This document shows, in pieces, positions 52,142 to 60,885 of a stretch of DNA of 64,000 bases. The DNA comes from JBBQLG01 sp964251665 (GTDB lineage Bacteria; Bacteroidota; Bacteroidia; Cytophagales; Spirosomataceae). Under the pieces are notes generated by a model, which made no database searches, was not told the DNA's origin, and saw only the letters and a program-made list of their open reading frames with translations. Where the stretch lies: positions 186,001-250,000 of the forward strand of contig CAXUKO010000002.1 in the NCBI GenBank assembly GCA_964251665.1, written 5' to 3'. Made by a program: the position numbers and the translations under genes. Each line of letters begins with the position of its first letter. The stretch's first letter is position 1.

Positions 52142-52834
52142 ATGAAACCAGATGAGATTCACCTGACCGACTGGATGCGGATTCTGGTCGGTGAAGTTCC
52201 GAACGACTATTTTATCGAGCTGCTCATTCGCATCGCCTTTGTATACCTGTTGCTAACCGTATCCATGCGGCTGATGGGTAAGCGAATGGCTTCGCAGTTG
52301 AGCCGCAATGAACTGGCCGCCATGGTGTCGCTGGCCGCAGCCATCGGTATTCCAATTCTGTCGCCCGACCGGGGCCTGTTACCCTCCGTAATTATTGCTA
52401 TGGTGATCGTGTGTACCCAACGGTTAGTCGCGATGATAGCCGCTAAAAATCAACGCTTTGAAACCGTTTCGCAGGGGAGTATCAATATACTGGTGGAAGA
52501 TTCCGTGCTGCAGTTAGACACGATGCAAAGCGCCCGCATCACCCGCGAGCGGCTCATGGCCGAACTCCGCTCGTCGGGATTGCTGCATCTGGGGCAGGTA
52601 AAACGGCTCTACATCGAGTCCAGTGGCAGTTTTACGCTTATTCAGGCCGAACAGCCTAAACCGGGCCGGTCGGTTATTCCGCCCTGGGATACCGAGTTTC
52701 TGGACGAGCAGAAGAAAGTGCCCGACCAATTCGTCTGCAATAATTGTGGCACTGCGGCTCCCCCCAAAACCAAACCGGCAGAAGCCTGTTCGCACTGCCA
52801 CGACACCAACTGGATTTTGGCCGTCGAAGTCTGA
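52142..52834 (+). CDS. YetF/DUF421 paralogue with zinc-ribbon tail
   Basis: A 230-residue protein paralogous to its upstream neighbour. Helices at about 23-95 include LLIRIAFVYLLLTVSMRLMG, MVSLAAAIGIPILSPDR and VIIAMVIVCTQRLVAM. The domain at about 105-165 has INILVEDSVLQLDTMQSARI with TRERLMAELRSSGL, matching the YetF fold. The tail has CNNC and CSHC pairs about 17 residues apart, so the ribbon extension is conserved in position and not sequence. The paralogues differ most in the third helix. Tandem pairs of this family occur widely in Bacteria, but the ribbon tail is worth noting. The start at ATG 52142 aligns with the neighbour at its N-terminus. Confidence 0.85.
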   Translation: MKPDEIHLTDWMRILVGEVPNDYFIELLIRIAFVYLLLTVSMRLMGKRMASQLSRNELAAMVSLAAAIGIPILSPDRGLLPSVIIAMVIVCTQRLVAMIAAKNQRFETVSQGSINILVEDSVLQLDTMQSARITRERLMAELRSSGLLHLGQVKRLYIESSGSFTLIQAEQPKPGRSVIPPWDTEFLDEQKKVPDQFVCNNCGTAAPPKTKPAEACSHCHDTNWILAVEV

Positions 52835-52862
52835 TTCAGCGGGCAGTCCGGCGCGTAGCGTC

Positions 52863-55319
52863 TTATACGGGTTGGGCCGACTGCGGGAAATAAAGCGTAA
52901 ACGTTGATCCGATGCCGACCTGGCTATTGGCAACAATGCTGCCTTCGTGTTTCTCCATCACTTTCTTAACAATGGCCAAGCCGATGCCCGTGCCGGCATA
53001 CTGACTGCGTCCGTGCAGCCGCTGGAAAGCCCCGAAAATACGGTCGCGGTACTGTTCGTCGAAGCCAATGCCGTTGTCGGCCACCGTAATTTCGTAATAA
53101 GCCCCGTCGCGCAGCAGTTCAGCTTCCGGTTTAGCCAACTGACCGGTTATCAGTCGGCACCGGATTTGGATATGAGGCTGAACAAGCGCCGTAGTTGGTA
53201 CGACCGCGTCGGGTACAACATCGGGCAGGAGGGTATCTTCGAGCCGTTCGGCGGGTATTTTATCGCTGGGTATCTGGTGCGTAAACTTCAGCGCGTTGCT
53301 CAGCAGATTCTGAAACAGTTGCCGGAGCTGCAAACCGTCGCCCGTAATCCGGGGCAGGTCATCAACCTCGATAATTGCATTTTTGGCCTGACTGACCGTT
53401 TCCAGGTCGACCAGTACCTCGGCTACAATCTGGTTCAGGTTGACGGTATCAAACGTTCTGGGTTGTGTAGCCAGGCGCGAGTAGGCCAGCAAATCCTGAA
53501 TCAGGGTCTGCATCCGGTCCGTAGCCGACTGCATCCGGCCCAGCAGGCCCGCCCCGGTCTCTCCCAGTTCGGTTCCGTACTGTTCGCGGAGCATCTCCCC
53601 AAACGCCTGTACTTTACGCAGCGGCTCCTGCAGGTCGTGGGAGGCTACATAGGCAAACTGCTCCAGCCCTTCGTTGGATTCGCGGAGGGCACTCACCAGG
53701 ATTTCGAGTTGCTGCTGTACGCGCCTGATGTTGCTGACATCCATGAATGTAACCACAAACCCGTCGCCCAGTTTCCGGGCCGAAATGTCGAGCCAGAAAT
53801 CCAGCCCGTCGTAGCGGTAATACGTCTCCAGCCGGGTCGGCTCGCCTGTTTCCACCGTGCGGATGTATTTCTCGAATAATCCCGAAGCCACATTGCCGGG
53901 GAAATGGGTGAGCAGGGTGCTGCCAATCAGTTCACTAACCGGCGTACCGGTAATACCTTCGGCACCCTGATTGGCCACTATGATTTGAAAGTCAGTTATC
54001 TCATTATCGGCACTTCGCACGGCGGTAAAGGCCATAATGCCATTGCCCGACCCGTCCAGTACCTCGTTCAGCAGGCTCGTTTGCTCTACCTGCGCCAGCT
54101 GAATCCGTTTCAGAAGCGTCACATCCAGGAACGTAACCAGTACTTCCTGTTCAAACGGCGCCGACCGGATGTCGAGCCAGCTGTCGATACCGTCAGCGTT
54201 ATAATGGAACTCGAACCGCTGGGTTTCGCCCGTTTCGTAGGTGTGCCGGTATCGGCGGAACAGGTCGTTGGTCTGGTAAGCCGGAAACCAGGTACTGCCC
54301 AGCCCACCCATCAGCTGCTCCGGCTCCTGACCGACGTATTCTGCCAGGGCCCTGTTGGTCATGGTAAACACAAAATCAGTTACCGCGCCGGCCGCATCGA
54401 ATACGGGCTGAAACAGGAACATGCCCGATTGTGCGTTATCCATAATGGCCTGCAAACGCGCCCGGGCCTGTTGCTGCGCCAGTTCAGCCCGTTTGGTAGC
54501 CGATATATCCAGGAATGTTTCAATGAATCCGTCGTCCTGCTTTACCACGGATACCGAGTACCAGCCCGTCATACCATCGGCCTGATAGTCGACGTCAAAT
54601 CGTTGCAGTTGGCCCGTTTCGACGGCCGCGACATAGTGTGAGAAAGTTCCTAAGTCGATGGAGTGCGGAAACAGGGTCAGTAGTCGGTTGCCAACCAGTT
54701 CGCTTTCGCTCCGCCCGGTCATGCTAACGGCCATCTGATTTACGGCCAGAAACTCAAAGTCGATAATCGGGCCGGGTTCTCCGTCCGGGGCCGTATCCCG
54801 AACGGCCCGGTAAAGGGCCATGCCCGCGTGGGCACTGTCGAGAATGTTTTGCAGCATCTCGGCGGTTTGCGCCAGTTGCTGCCGGGCCTTTTCCTGCGCC
54901 TGCGCCTGTTCCTTAGCCGCCGTAATGTCTAAGCAGGATACCACAAGCTGGCCACTGACGGGTACCACCGATACATCGAACCAGCGCGGCTGCTCCTGGT
55001 AGTAGTGTGAGAAATAGCCCTCGAACCGGGCGTTCTGCCCGGTCAGGCAAACCTGTTTATACCGCTCAAAAACCTCGCCTTCGGCCAGTTTAGGAAACAG
55101 GTCGCGCAGGGAATGATGCAGCAGTTCATCTTCGGGCAGACCGGTTAACTCCGTAGCGGCTTTGTTGACCAGCCGAATGGTAAAATCAGTAATGTCCCCC
55201 GGATTACTGCCCGCATCGGGCTGATAAACCGGGTCGTAAACGATCAGGCTGTTGAGCGAGCTATCTAAAATACTGGTAAATAAAGCCGGAAAATAGGCCT
55301 GCTCATATAGGTCATCCAT
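52863..55319 (-). CDS. Cytosolic histidine kinase with four PAS domains
   Basis: An 818-residue kinase without transmembrane segments. Four PAS domains occupy about 10-140, 148-275, 285-405 and 415-540, each opening with a LxxIxDxxxxGM-like helix (LQNILDSAHAGMALYRAV, LQAIMDNAQSGMFLFQPV, LNEVLDGSGNGIMAFTAV). A coiled coil (LEILVSALRESNEGLEQF) leads to the HisKA domain VASHDLQEPLRKVQAFGEML with His561. The HATPase has FQNLLSNALKFTHQ, then a 45-residue Pro/Val-rich insertion, and VADNGIGFDEQYRDRIFGAF, TGIGLAIVKKV. The kinase is orphan, with no regulator beside it. PAS ligands cannot be told. It is convergent with the second YetF gene. Confidence 0.92.
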   Translation of the reverse strand: MDDLYEQAYFPALFTSILDSSLNSLIVYDPVYQPDAGSNPGDITDFTIRLVNKAATELTGLPEDELLHHSLRDLFPKLAEGEVFERYKQVCLTGQNARFEGYFSHYYQEQPRWFDVSVVPVSGQLVVSCLDITAAKEQAQAQEKARQQLAQTAEMLQNILDSAHAGMALYRAVRDTAPDGEPGPIIDFEFLAVNQMAVSMTGRSESELVGNRLLTLFPHSIDLGTFSHYVAAVETGQLQRFDVDYQADGMTGWYSVSVVKQDDGFIETFLDISATKRAELAQQQARARLQAIMDNAQSGMFLFQPVFDAAGAVTDFVFTMTNRALAEYVGQEPEQLMGGLGSTWFPAYQTNDLFRRYRHTYETGETQRFEFHYNADGIDSWLDIRSAPFEQEVLVTFLDVTLLKRIQLAQVEQTSLLNEVLDGSGNGIMAFTAVRSADNEITDFQIIVANQGAEGITGTPVSELIGSTLLTHFPGNVASGLFEKYIRTVETGEPTRLETYYRYDGLDFWLDISARKLGDGFVVTFMDVSNIRRVQQQLEILVSALRESNEGLEQFAYVASHDLQEPLRKVQAFGEMLREQYGTELGETGAGLLGRMQSATDRMQTLIQDLLAYSRLATQPRTFDTVNLNQIVAEVLVDLETVSQAKNAIIEVDDLPRITGDGLQLRQLFQNLLSNALKFTHQIPSDKIPAERLEDTLLPDVVPDAVVPTTALVQPHIQIRCRLITGQLAKPEAELLRDGAYYEITVADNGIGFDEQYRDRIFGAFQRLHGRSQYAGTGIGLAIVKKVMEKHEGSIVANSQVGIGSTFTLYFPQSAQPV

Positions 55320-55505
55320 ACAGGCGTAAAATTAATAATGTTAGTTCGACAGGCGTTCAGGCCTACCGTTCAGTAAACGGCCAAATTACAAAAAGCGCCC
55401 TAACATTAATGTTTCTACACGAAAAACCTATTCTATACCTAAAAGTTAGTAGCCGGTTGCTAAAGCCCGCAGGGCCAAAGTGAGGAAGGGAAGTAGCCGA
55501 AGCAA

Positions 55506-56228
55506 TCAGTAGTTCAGTTTGTAGCGCAGGCCAACGCTGACGGGCATCTGGCCGGTCCCGTTGTTGCTGACGTAGGTTTGCTGGGCGGTTCCGTTCTCCG
55601 TGTACTGAATGTCGGTGTGCAGAATTTCGCTGAAGCCGAACAGATAACCGGTCTGCACCGACCCTTCGAGCCGTTCTTTCATAATCAGGAACCGGAGCTC
55701 GGCCCCGACGTAAGCACCCAGCGACTGATGGTTGGGAACGGAAGTATGCCCCGATAAGTAGAAGCTACTGCCGGGTTGCCCCCGGTCGAATGAGTTGGCG
55801 GCCACGTTCCGGTCAGCTACAAACTGACCAAGGAAGCCAGCTTTGGCCGATAATGAAAAGTCCTGATGCCAGTCGGGAACGAACTGCGTTAAGTTTTGCC
55901 GAAACAGAAAGGGAATACTCCAGACATCGACCTTGCCGGTACTGATAATATTGCTGTTGTTGCCGCCCCGCAGTCCGTATGTGACATCGATAGGCCGAAA
56001 CCAGAAGCCCGATTCCAGAAACGAGCCGCGCAACCCCAGCCGGTAACTGACGACCAGACTACCGCCAACCGCCGGAATATCGAAACGGGGCCTTAAACCA
56101 GAGCCGGGGTCCTGCGTGATGTAAAGCGGACGTAAGTATTGTACATCGGCACCCACCTGCCAGCGGTACTGCGCCGAACACTCGCCAACGATTAGTATCA
56201 GTAGGGTAACGGCAAGCCAACGGTGCAT
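55506..56228 (-). CDS. Exported, probably outer-membrane beta-barrel protein
   Basis: A 240-residue protein with a signal peptide (MHRWLAVTLLILIVGECSAQ). The mature region alternates hydrophobic and polar residues in strands (GGSLVVSYRLGLRGSFLESG, FSLSAKAGFLGQFVADRNV, SLGAYVGAELRFLIMKE) and ends with MPVSVGLRYKLNY, a C-terminal aromatic strand as in outer-membrane barrels. The size and layout suit an eight-stranded barrel (PorT/OmpW-like size). A signal-like Cys17 is present (GECSAQ), but the residue before it argues against a lipobox. It follows the CarboxypepD-regulatory gene by 12 bases, and both may be one operon with cdsA. Confidence 0.75.
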   Translation of the reverse strand: MHRWLAVTLLILIVGECSAQYRWQVGADVQYLRPLYITQDPGSGLRPRFDIPAVGGSLVVSYRLGLRGSFLESGFWFRPIDVTYGLRGGNNSNIISTGKVDVWSIPFLFRQNLTQFVPDWHQDFSLSAKAGFLGQFVADRNVAANSFDRGQPGSSFYLSGHTSVPNHQSLGAYVGAELRFLIMKERLEGSVQTGYLFGFSEILHTDIQYTENGTAQQTYVSNNGTGQMPVSVGLRYKLNY

Positions 56229-56240
56229 GGTGGGTGGGTT

Positions 56241-56963
56241 TTATTCCTGAAGAATGTCTTTACGCGTCATGTTTTCGCGGGGTGCTTGATTAAGGTCCTT
56301 GCGGAACTCCTTCTGTTTCAGATCGCCCCGCTTCACAGATTTGATAAAGTTAGCCCACGCAAATGGATTTAAAAACTGATTGGTCGTTGCCTGTCCGCGC
56401 TGCGTGATGGCTTCGCGCCCAAAATACTGCTGATTGATAAAATTCTGGTAGTTCGCCGTTGCGCCCATCGGGGTGATTGCGGCCATCTTTGCCAGGTACT
56501 CGGAACTGGTGTTACGGGCCAAAGCCTCGCGCTCCTTTTCATCAGGCAGCTTCAGATTGACAAACGCTTCTTTAAACAGTTCTTCCGTCGCATACGGATA
56601 AACTTTTACTTCGGCCAGGGTTTTTACGTCTTCTTCCAGCACAATCACCGCCGAATAGGTGATGTCGGTAAGTCGGCGCGGAATAATGTGGTATTGTTTG
56701 GCGTAGCCCAGGTAGCTGAACACGACGCTGTCGCCGGGAAACACGGGCAGGGCAAAAAAGCCGCTGTTATTAGCCAGTACCCCGCGCCCCGCTTTGGGAA
56801 TGTAAATGTAGGCCTGCGGCAGCGGCTCGTTGTTTTTGCCGCCGGTAATAAAGCCCGTGAACGTAATTTGCTTATCCTGCCCCTGCGCCTTCACGGTCGA
56901 GAGGAGCCCCGTCAGACCGACAAGGAAAAAGGCAAGGAGTATCGTTTTTTGGAACGCGTTCAT
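56241..56963 (-). CDS. Exported CarboxypepD_reg-like domain protein
   Basis: A 240-residue exported protein (signal ends LLSTVKAQ). Residues about 30-115 form a carboxypeptidase-regulatory-like beta-sandwich (FTGFITGGKNNEPLPQAYIY, VLANNSGFFALPVFPGDSVV, FSYLGYAKQYHIIP). The C-terminal half is helical and charged, with NTSSEYLAKMAAITPMG and FIKSVKRGDLKQKEFRK. The same two-part architecture recurs across Bacteroidota as a hypothetical conserved protein, typically near lipid or envelope genes. Here it lies 37 bases after cdsA and 12 bases before the barrel gene. Its role is unknown; binding at the periplasmic side is plausible. Confidence 0.85.
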   Translation of the reverse strand: MNAFQKTILLAFFLVGLTGLLSTVKAQGQDKQITFTGFITGGKNNEPLPQAYIYIPKAGRGVLANNSGFFALPVFPGDSVVFSYLGYAKQYHIIPRRLTDITYSAVIVLEEDVKTLAEVKVYPYATEELFKEAFVNLKLPDEKEREALARNTSSEYLAKMAAITPMGATANYQNFINQQYFGREAITQRGQATTNQFLNPFAWANFIKSVKRGDLKQKEFRKDLNQAPRENMTRKDILQE

Positions 56964-57000
56964 ATTCGTAGGAAACGCCGGTGGGCGTCGGGTATTTCAG

Positions 57001-57813
57001 TTAAGCGAATATTTTAAGAAATGTTATGATGAACGGTGCCGCCAGCAGCAGCCCGTCGAAGCGGTCCAGAAAGCCGCCATGACCCGGAATACTCGTTCCT
57101 GAATCCTTGATGTCGATGCTCCGTTTAAACAGCGATTCAACCAGATCGCCGTAGGTACCCGTCACGACAATAATCCCCCCAATGCAATACCACTGCCAGG
57201 CCTGTAGCTCGTGCGTGTACTGCGCCAGTCCGAATGCCACGATCCCGGCCATGATTGTACCCCCCACTGCGCCCTCCCACGACTTTTTGGGTGATACGCG
57301 CTCAAATAATTTCCGGCGGCCAAACTTGGTACCGGCAAAATAAGCCCCGCTGTCACTCGCCCAGAGCAGCAGCAGGCAACCCAGTATCAACCACCGATGG
57401 TAGCCTTCGCCCCGGAGCGCGAGCACATTCAGCAGGGCGAAGGGAATAGCCACGTAAATCAACCCTAAAAACGTAAACCCGATGTTGGTGAAGGGTTTAG
57501 CGTCATTCTTTTTGTACAGCTTGATCAGAAAGATCATGGAGCAGGCCGGACTCATCAGAAAATAATTCTCCGCCACAATGTCACCCTTTTCCACAAAGTA
57601 CGTTAGCCCGCACAGCAGGCAGCCAACAGCCGCTCCGTAGTAGGTCAGGGGCTGATTGCCGTTCAGACCGAGCAATCTGTAAAACTCAATTTGTGTCAGG
57701 GCGCAGACGATGCAAAAGAGCAGGGCGCAGGTCCAGTCGCCATACCAGATTGCTGCCAGGGCAACAAGTACACCAAAAAAAGCCGTAATAACCCGCTGCT
57801 GCAGGTTTGACAT
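57001..57813 (-). CDS. cdsA: Phosphatidate cytidylyltransferase
   Basis: CdsA makes CDP-diacylglycerol from phosphatidic acid and CTP at the inner membrane, the entry point to phospholipids. I start at ATG 57813 (MSNLQQRVITAFFGVLVALA); an ATG seven codons upstream would overlap the preceding stop by 20 bases. The product has 270 residues with eight or so membrane helices. The signature at the C-terminus is complete: KDSGTSIPGHGGFLDRFDGL, with LLAAPF. The P-loop-like SPKKSWEGAVGG also matches. Downstream comes the CarboxypepD-regulatory gene. The Cys- and Leu-rich middle (GCLLCGLTYFVEKGD) is typical for the family. Confidence 0.96.
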   Translation of the reverse strand: MSNLQQRVITAFFGVLVALAAIWYGDWTCALLFCIVCALTQIEFYRLLGLNGNQPLTYYGAAVGCLLCGLTYFVEKGDIVAENYFLMSPACSMIFLIKLYKKNDAKPFTNIGFTFLGLIYVAIPFALLNVLALRGEGYHRWLILGCLLLLWASDSGAYFAGTKFGRRKLFERVSPKKSWEGAVGGTIMAGIVAFGLAQYTHELQAWQWYCIGGIIVVTGTYGDLVESLFKRSIDIKDSGTSIPGHGGFLDRFDGLLLAAPFIITFLKIFA

Positions 57814-57814
57814 A

Positions 57815-58027
57815 TTAGCCAAACGTTGTTTCATTCTCTAAAATTAATTTGGCTACGATGGCATCCCTAATCGGCACAAACACCTCGATGCTGCCGAACG
57901 GTGGATAGGCGCTACTCTGTTTATTAACAACAACGGCCTCAATCTCCTGCGCGGCCAGTACGCCTTTGGCCAGTTCTGCCTGATAGGCTAAACGCGTGGT
58001 CAGGACTTTTTCCCAGTTATCAAGCAT
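57815..58027 (-). CDS. DUF2007-family small protein
   Basis: A 70-residue protein with the DUF2007 pattern: WEKVLTTRLAYQAELAKGVL, AAQEIEAVVVNKQSSAYPPF and GSIEVFVPIRDAIVAKLIL. The fold is a beta-alpha-beta-beta-alpha structure (ACT-like; the Pfam description is a putative signal-transducing protein). In Bacteroidota it is often placed next to cdsA, as here, where the stop is only one base from the cdsA start. That arrangement suggests coupled expression with phospholipid synthesis, but a role there is inference. Cytosolic; no catalytic residues are evident. Confidence 0.85.
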   Translation of the reverse strand: MLDNWEKVLTTRLAYQAELAKGVLAAQEIEAVVVNKQSSAYPPFGSIEVFVPIRDAIVAKLILENETTFG

Positions 58028-58088
58028 GAATGTATAAGTTGTCGTTTAGCGGTCGGGTCGGCGATGACGTGAACCGGATTTACTCCAG

Positions 58089-59048
58089 TCACCTGAGTGC
58101 TTCCTGACGCTCAACGGAATTAGCCTGCTTAAAGTAGTATAACAAACCCGCCGTAATCACCAGCGACAGCAACGCCCCGTACCAGGGGACAGAGTCGGTG
58201 CTTTCAATATCGACGGACACGTGTTTCTGCTGGTAGAGATACACCATCAGTACGGTAAACCCATTGTTCACGAAATGGGCCAGCATGGACACCCATAAAT
58301 TTCCGGACCAGACGTATAGATACCCAAACAGGGCCCCCAGCAGCATCCGGGGCACAAACCCGTAAAACTGTACGTGAATGGCGCTGAACAGAATGGCCGT
58401 TACCCATATACCCACATGAACGCTGCCACTCATGGCAATCACCTTGCGCTGGAGGATACCCCGAAACAGCAATTCCTCGCCAATGGCGGGCAACAGGGCA
58501 ATCACCAGCAGGGCGGTAAGCAACTGACCGGGGCTGCTAAAGGTGGTCAGGATGCGGGTCGCTACGGCCGCCCGGTCTTCGCTGCTGCGCATCCAGTGCT
58601 CCAGCGGAGCCATCGTTTCGGGTAGTTTCAGATGCTGATTCCACTCGATAAACAAGCCGTTCGCCGGCATAAACGCAATCACCAGCGCCACCACCGTACC
58701 CAGCGCTGCCACTGCCGATAATGATCGCCGGTTAAACGCCGACAGCGGTTTGTGCTCAATGGCGAACCAGTAGAGCAGACAGGGCAGAATAAACGTACCT
58801 ACGGTGCTTACACCCTGCAGCGCAATAAGATCGTACCAGCCCGATGGCCCGGCTTTAGGATCAGTAAGCAGCGTCTGGAGGTAATTCTGGGTTTCGGTTG
58901 CATCGGAACCGCGCAGCGCGGCCAGCGCAAAAAAGAAAAGCAGCGTGATCAGTGAGCCACCCAGCAGCACGAAACCCGTCAGCAGCAATAAATTGCGGAA
59001 CGAGTGAGACTCCCGGTCTGAGGGCGAGTTTGAATACAGTGGTTGCAT
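58089..59048 (-). CDS. CPBP-family intramembrane metalloprotease
   Basis: A 319-residue protein; ATG at 59048 is preferred because the longer frame reaches 59081 into the divergent dus upstream region. Eight helices are predicted. The catalytic signature is GEELLFRGILQRKV (Glu-Glu and Arg), with HVGIWVTAILFSAIHVQFYG (His) and GNLWVSMLAHFVNNGF (second His and Asn). CPBP proteases of the Abi/CAAX family cut inside membranes; the substrate is unknown and many members protect against self-made bacteriocins. It ends about 62 bases before the DUF2007 gene, so it may be the first gene of this minus run. Confidence 0.92.
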   Translation of the reverse strand: MQPLYSNSPSDRESHSFRNLLLLTGFVLLGGSLITLLFFFALAALRGSDATETQNYLQTLLTDPKAGPSGWYDLIALQGVSTVGTFILPCLLYWFAIEHKPLSAFNRRSLSAVAALGTVVALVIAFMPANGLFIEWNQHLKLPETMAPLEHWMRSSEDRAAVATRILTTFSSPGQLLTALLVIALLPAIGEELLFRGILQRKVIAMSGSVHVGIWVTAILFSAIHVQFYGFVPRMLLGALFGYLYVWSGNLWVSMLAHFVNNGFTVLMVYLYQQKHVSVDIESTDSVPWYGALLSLVITAGLLYYFKQANSVERQEALR

Positions 59049-59135
59049 ATTTACCGTAAATTTACGCCCTTCTGCCGACAATTAGAACCCGCCAACCCGG
59101 CAAACCGTTGGAATAGCATAGAAGACGTGAAAAGT

Positions 59136-60125
59136 ATGGTAAAAATTGGCAACATTAATCTCGGTGAGTTCCCGTTGCTCCTGGCTCCGATGGAGGACGT
59201 CAGCGATCCGCCGTTCCGGGCGGTATGCAAGGAAAACGGGGCTGACCTGATGTACACCGAATTTATTTCGTCGGAAGGGTTGATTCGGGACGCGGCTAAG
59301 AGCGTCCAGAAGTTAGATATTTTCGAATACGAACGGCCCATTGGGATTCAGCTTTTTGGCTCCGATGTGGAGACGATGGGGGAGTGCGCCCGCATTGCCA
59401 CCCGCGCCCAGCCGGACCTGATCGATATTAATTATGGCTGTCCCGTGAAGCAGGTCGCCTGCAAAGGGGCGGGAGCGGCCCTGTTGCAAAACGTGCCCAA
59501 GATGGTGCAGATGACCGAAGCAGTGATAAAAGCCACGCACCTGCCCGTGACTGTGAAGACACGGTTGGGCTGGGACGATAGTACCAAAAATATATTAGAC
59601 GTGGCCGAACGGTTGCAGGACATCGGCATCCAAGCCTTGACGGTACATGGGCGCACGCGGGTGCAGATGTACAAAGGCGAGGCCGACTGGACGCTGATCG
59701 GGCGGTTGAAAGAAAACCCCCGCCTGACCATCCCCATTTTTGGTAACGGCGACATCGACTCGCCCGAAAAAGCACTGGTCTACAAAAACCGCTACGGTGT
59801 CGATGGCATCATGATTGGCCGGGCCAGTATTGGCTACCCGTGGATTTTCAACGAGATCAAGCACTTCATGAAAACCGGTCACCACCTGCCCGCGCCCACC
59901 GTGGCCGACCGGGTAACCGCCTGTGTGAAGCACCTCGATTTTTCGATTCGCTGGAAGGGCGAGAAAGTGGGTATTTTCGAGATGCGTCGGCACTACACCA
60001 ACTACTTCAAAGGCCTGGAGAAGTTCAAACCGTTCCGTATGCAACTCGTCACCGCCGAGAGCCATGCCGAACTACACGCTATTCTGGCTACGGTAGCTGA
60101 GCATTATACCGGGGAGCTGGTGTAG
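59136..60125 (+). CDS. dusB: tRNA-dihydrouridine synthase (DusB-like)
   Basis: I start at ATG 59136 (MVKIGNINLGEFPLLLAPME); the frame extends upstream into a region shared with the divergent protease promoter, and that extension shows no family sequence. The 329-residue flavoenzyme reduces uridine in the D-loop of tRNA. Motifs: LAPMEDVSDPPFRAVCKENG, LMYTEFISSEGL, IGIQLFGSD, then DINYGCPVKQVACKGAGAAL with the catalytic Cys, and TVKTRLGWDDS, IQALTVHGRTRVQMYKGEAD, PIFGNGDIDSPEKAL and IMIGRASIGYPWIF. DusB is inferred from the close match to the NifR3 group, but DusA and DusC have similar layouts. Length fits. Confidence 0.94.
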   Translation: MVKIGNINLGEFPLLLAPMEDVSDPPFRAVCKENGADLMYTEFISSEGLIRDAAKSVQKLDIFEYERPIGIQLFGSDVETMGECARIATRAQPDLIDINYGCPVKQVACKGAGAALLQNVPKMVQMTEAVIKATHLPVTVKTRLGWDDSTKNILDVAERLQDIGIQALTVHGRTRVQMYKGEADWTLIGRLKENPRLTIPIFGNGDIDSPEKALVYKNRYGVDGIMIGRASIGYPWIFNEIKHFMKTGHHLPAPTVADRVTACVKHLDFSIRWKGEKVGIFEMRRHYTNYFKGLEKFKPFRMQLVTAESHAELHAILATVAEHYTGELV

Positions 60126-60149
60126 TGCTTGGTCTATCTTCAATGTGTA

Positions 60150-60199
60150 AGGCTACTTCTTATTGGTGCCGCCATTGTGTGGCCAATGAGAAGTAGCCT
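60150..60199 (+). terminator. Terminator hairpin of dusB
   Basis: AGGCTACTTCTTATTGG (60150-60166) pairs with CCAATGAGAAGTAGCCT (60183-60199) through 17 pairs with one U-G, around a 16-base loop. GTTTTT follows a few bases later. It stands about 25 bases after the dusB stop. Confidence 0.75.
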
Positions 60200-60285
60200 A
60201 AGTTTTTAGGTTGGGTTGAGCACTGTTGAAGCGGGGAGGTTAGCAGGTAAGAGCCAGAAATTAGCATAAATACGCTTATATAATA

Positions 60286-60609
60286 TTACAGATTATATAC
60301 TTCTAAAAGCTTCACCCTCAACTTTGCTAATTCATTCAGATACTTAGAGACTGCTACTTCTGTATCAGATTTCCAGAAGAACTCATCTCTGTACCGGCTT
60401 AAACCAGCTATACTGGACAAAGTCGAGTATATATTTTGCTCTGATGGATCAATCGCGTCCTTAACGGTTTGTTGATGTACGTTGTGGACGTACTGTACAT
60501 ATGGTATCCAATCCGCTGTGGGATGAATTGATGATTGTTCATCTAAGTATTTTTCAAGATTGCTGAAGATGAACAAAATTTGATGCCATAAGTAAGAATT
60601 GGAGTTCAT
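60286..60609 (-). CDS. Small AT-rich orphan protein
   Basis: A 107-residue protein with no signal or membrane segment. The text is helical and aromatic (YLWHQILFIFSNLEKYLDEQ, DWIPYVQYVHNVHQQTVKDA, EVAVSKYLNELAKLRVKLLE), which looks like a small helical bundle. Base composition is clearly AT-richer than dusB and mutS2 on either side, so recent acquisition is plausible. It stands alone, with 160 bases to dusB and 276 bases to mutS2. I do not recognise it. A role as a toxin, antitoxin or immunity protein cannot be supported. Confidence 0.55.
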   Translation of the reverse strand: MNSNSYLWHQILFIFSNLEKYLDEQSSIHPTADWIPYVQYVHNVHQQTVKDAIDPSEQNIYSTLSSIAGLSRYRDEFFWKSDTEVAVSKYLNELAKLRVKLLEVYNL

Positions 60610-60832
60610 GATAGGCGAAGTTGTTAAACAATTTCAAGTTTTGGTGGATTAAATAAACGCACTGTTTCTTGATGAAATCACTCTATATAAAATGAGTTAT
60701 AGATGAATTGCAAAATTCAAACAGTAAAGCCACTCGTTAGACCTTTTGATTTATTCATTGACTGAAGCCTCCCCGCATCAAAACCACGTATTTTATAGCC
60801 GTTTGGTTAAGCTACCGTTCTACCCACTGAAA

Positions 60833-60868
60833 ATCCGTTGGCCAGTGTTGTCAAACTAACCAACGGAT
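60833..60868 (-). terminator. Terminator of mutS2
   Basis: On the minus strand, a nine-pair stem (TCCGTTGG/CCAACGGA core) with an 18-base loop is followed by ATTTTC. It lies 18 to 53 bases after the mutS2 stop. Confidence 0.7.
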
Positions 60869-60885
60869 CAAACTCACGCTCAATT

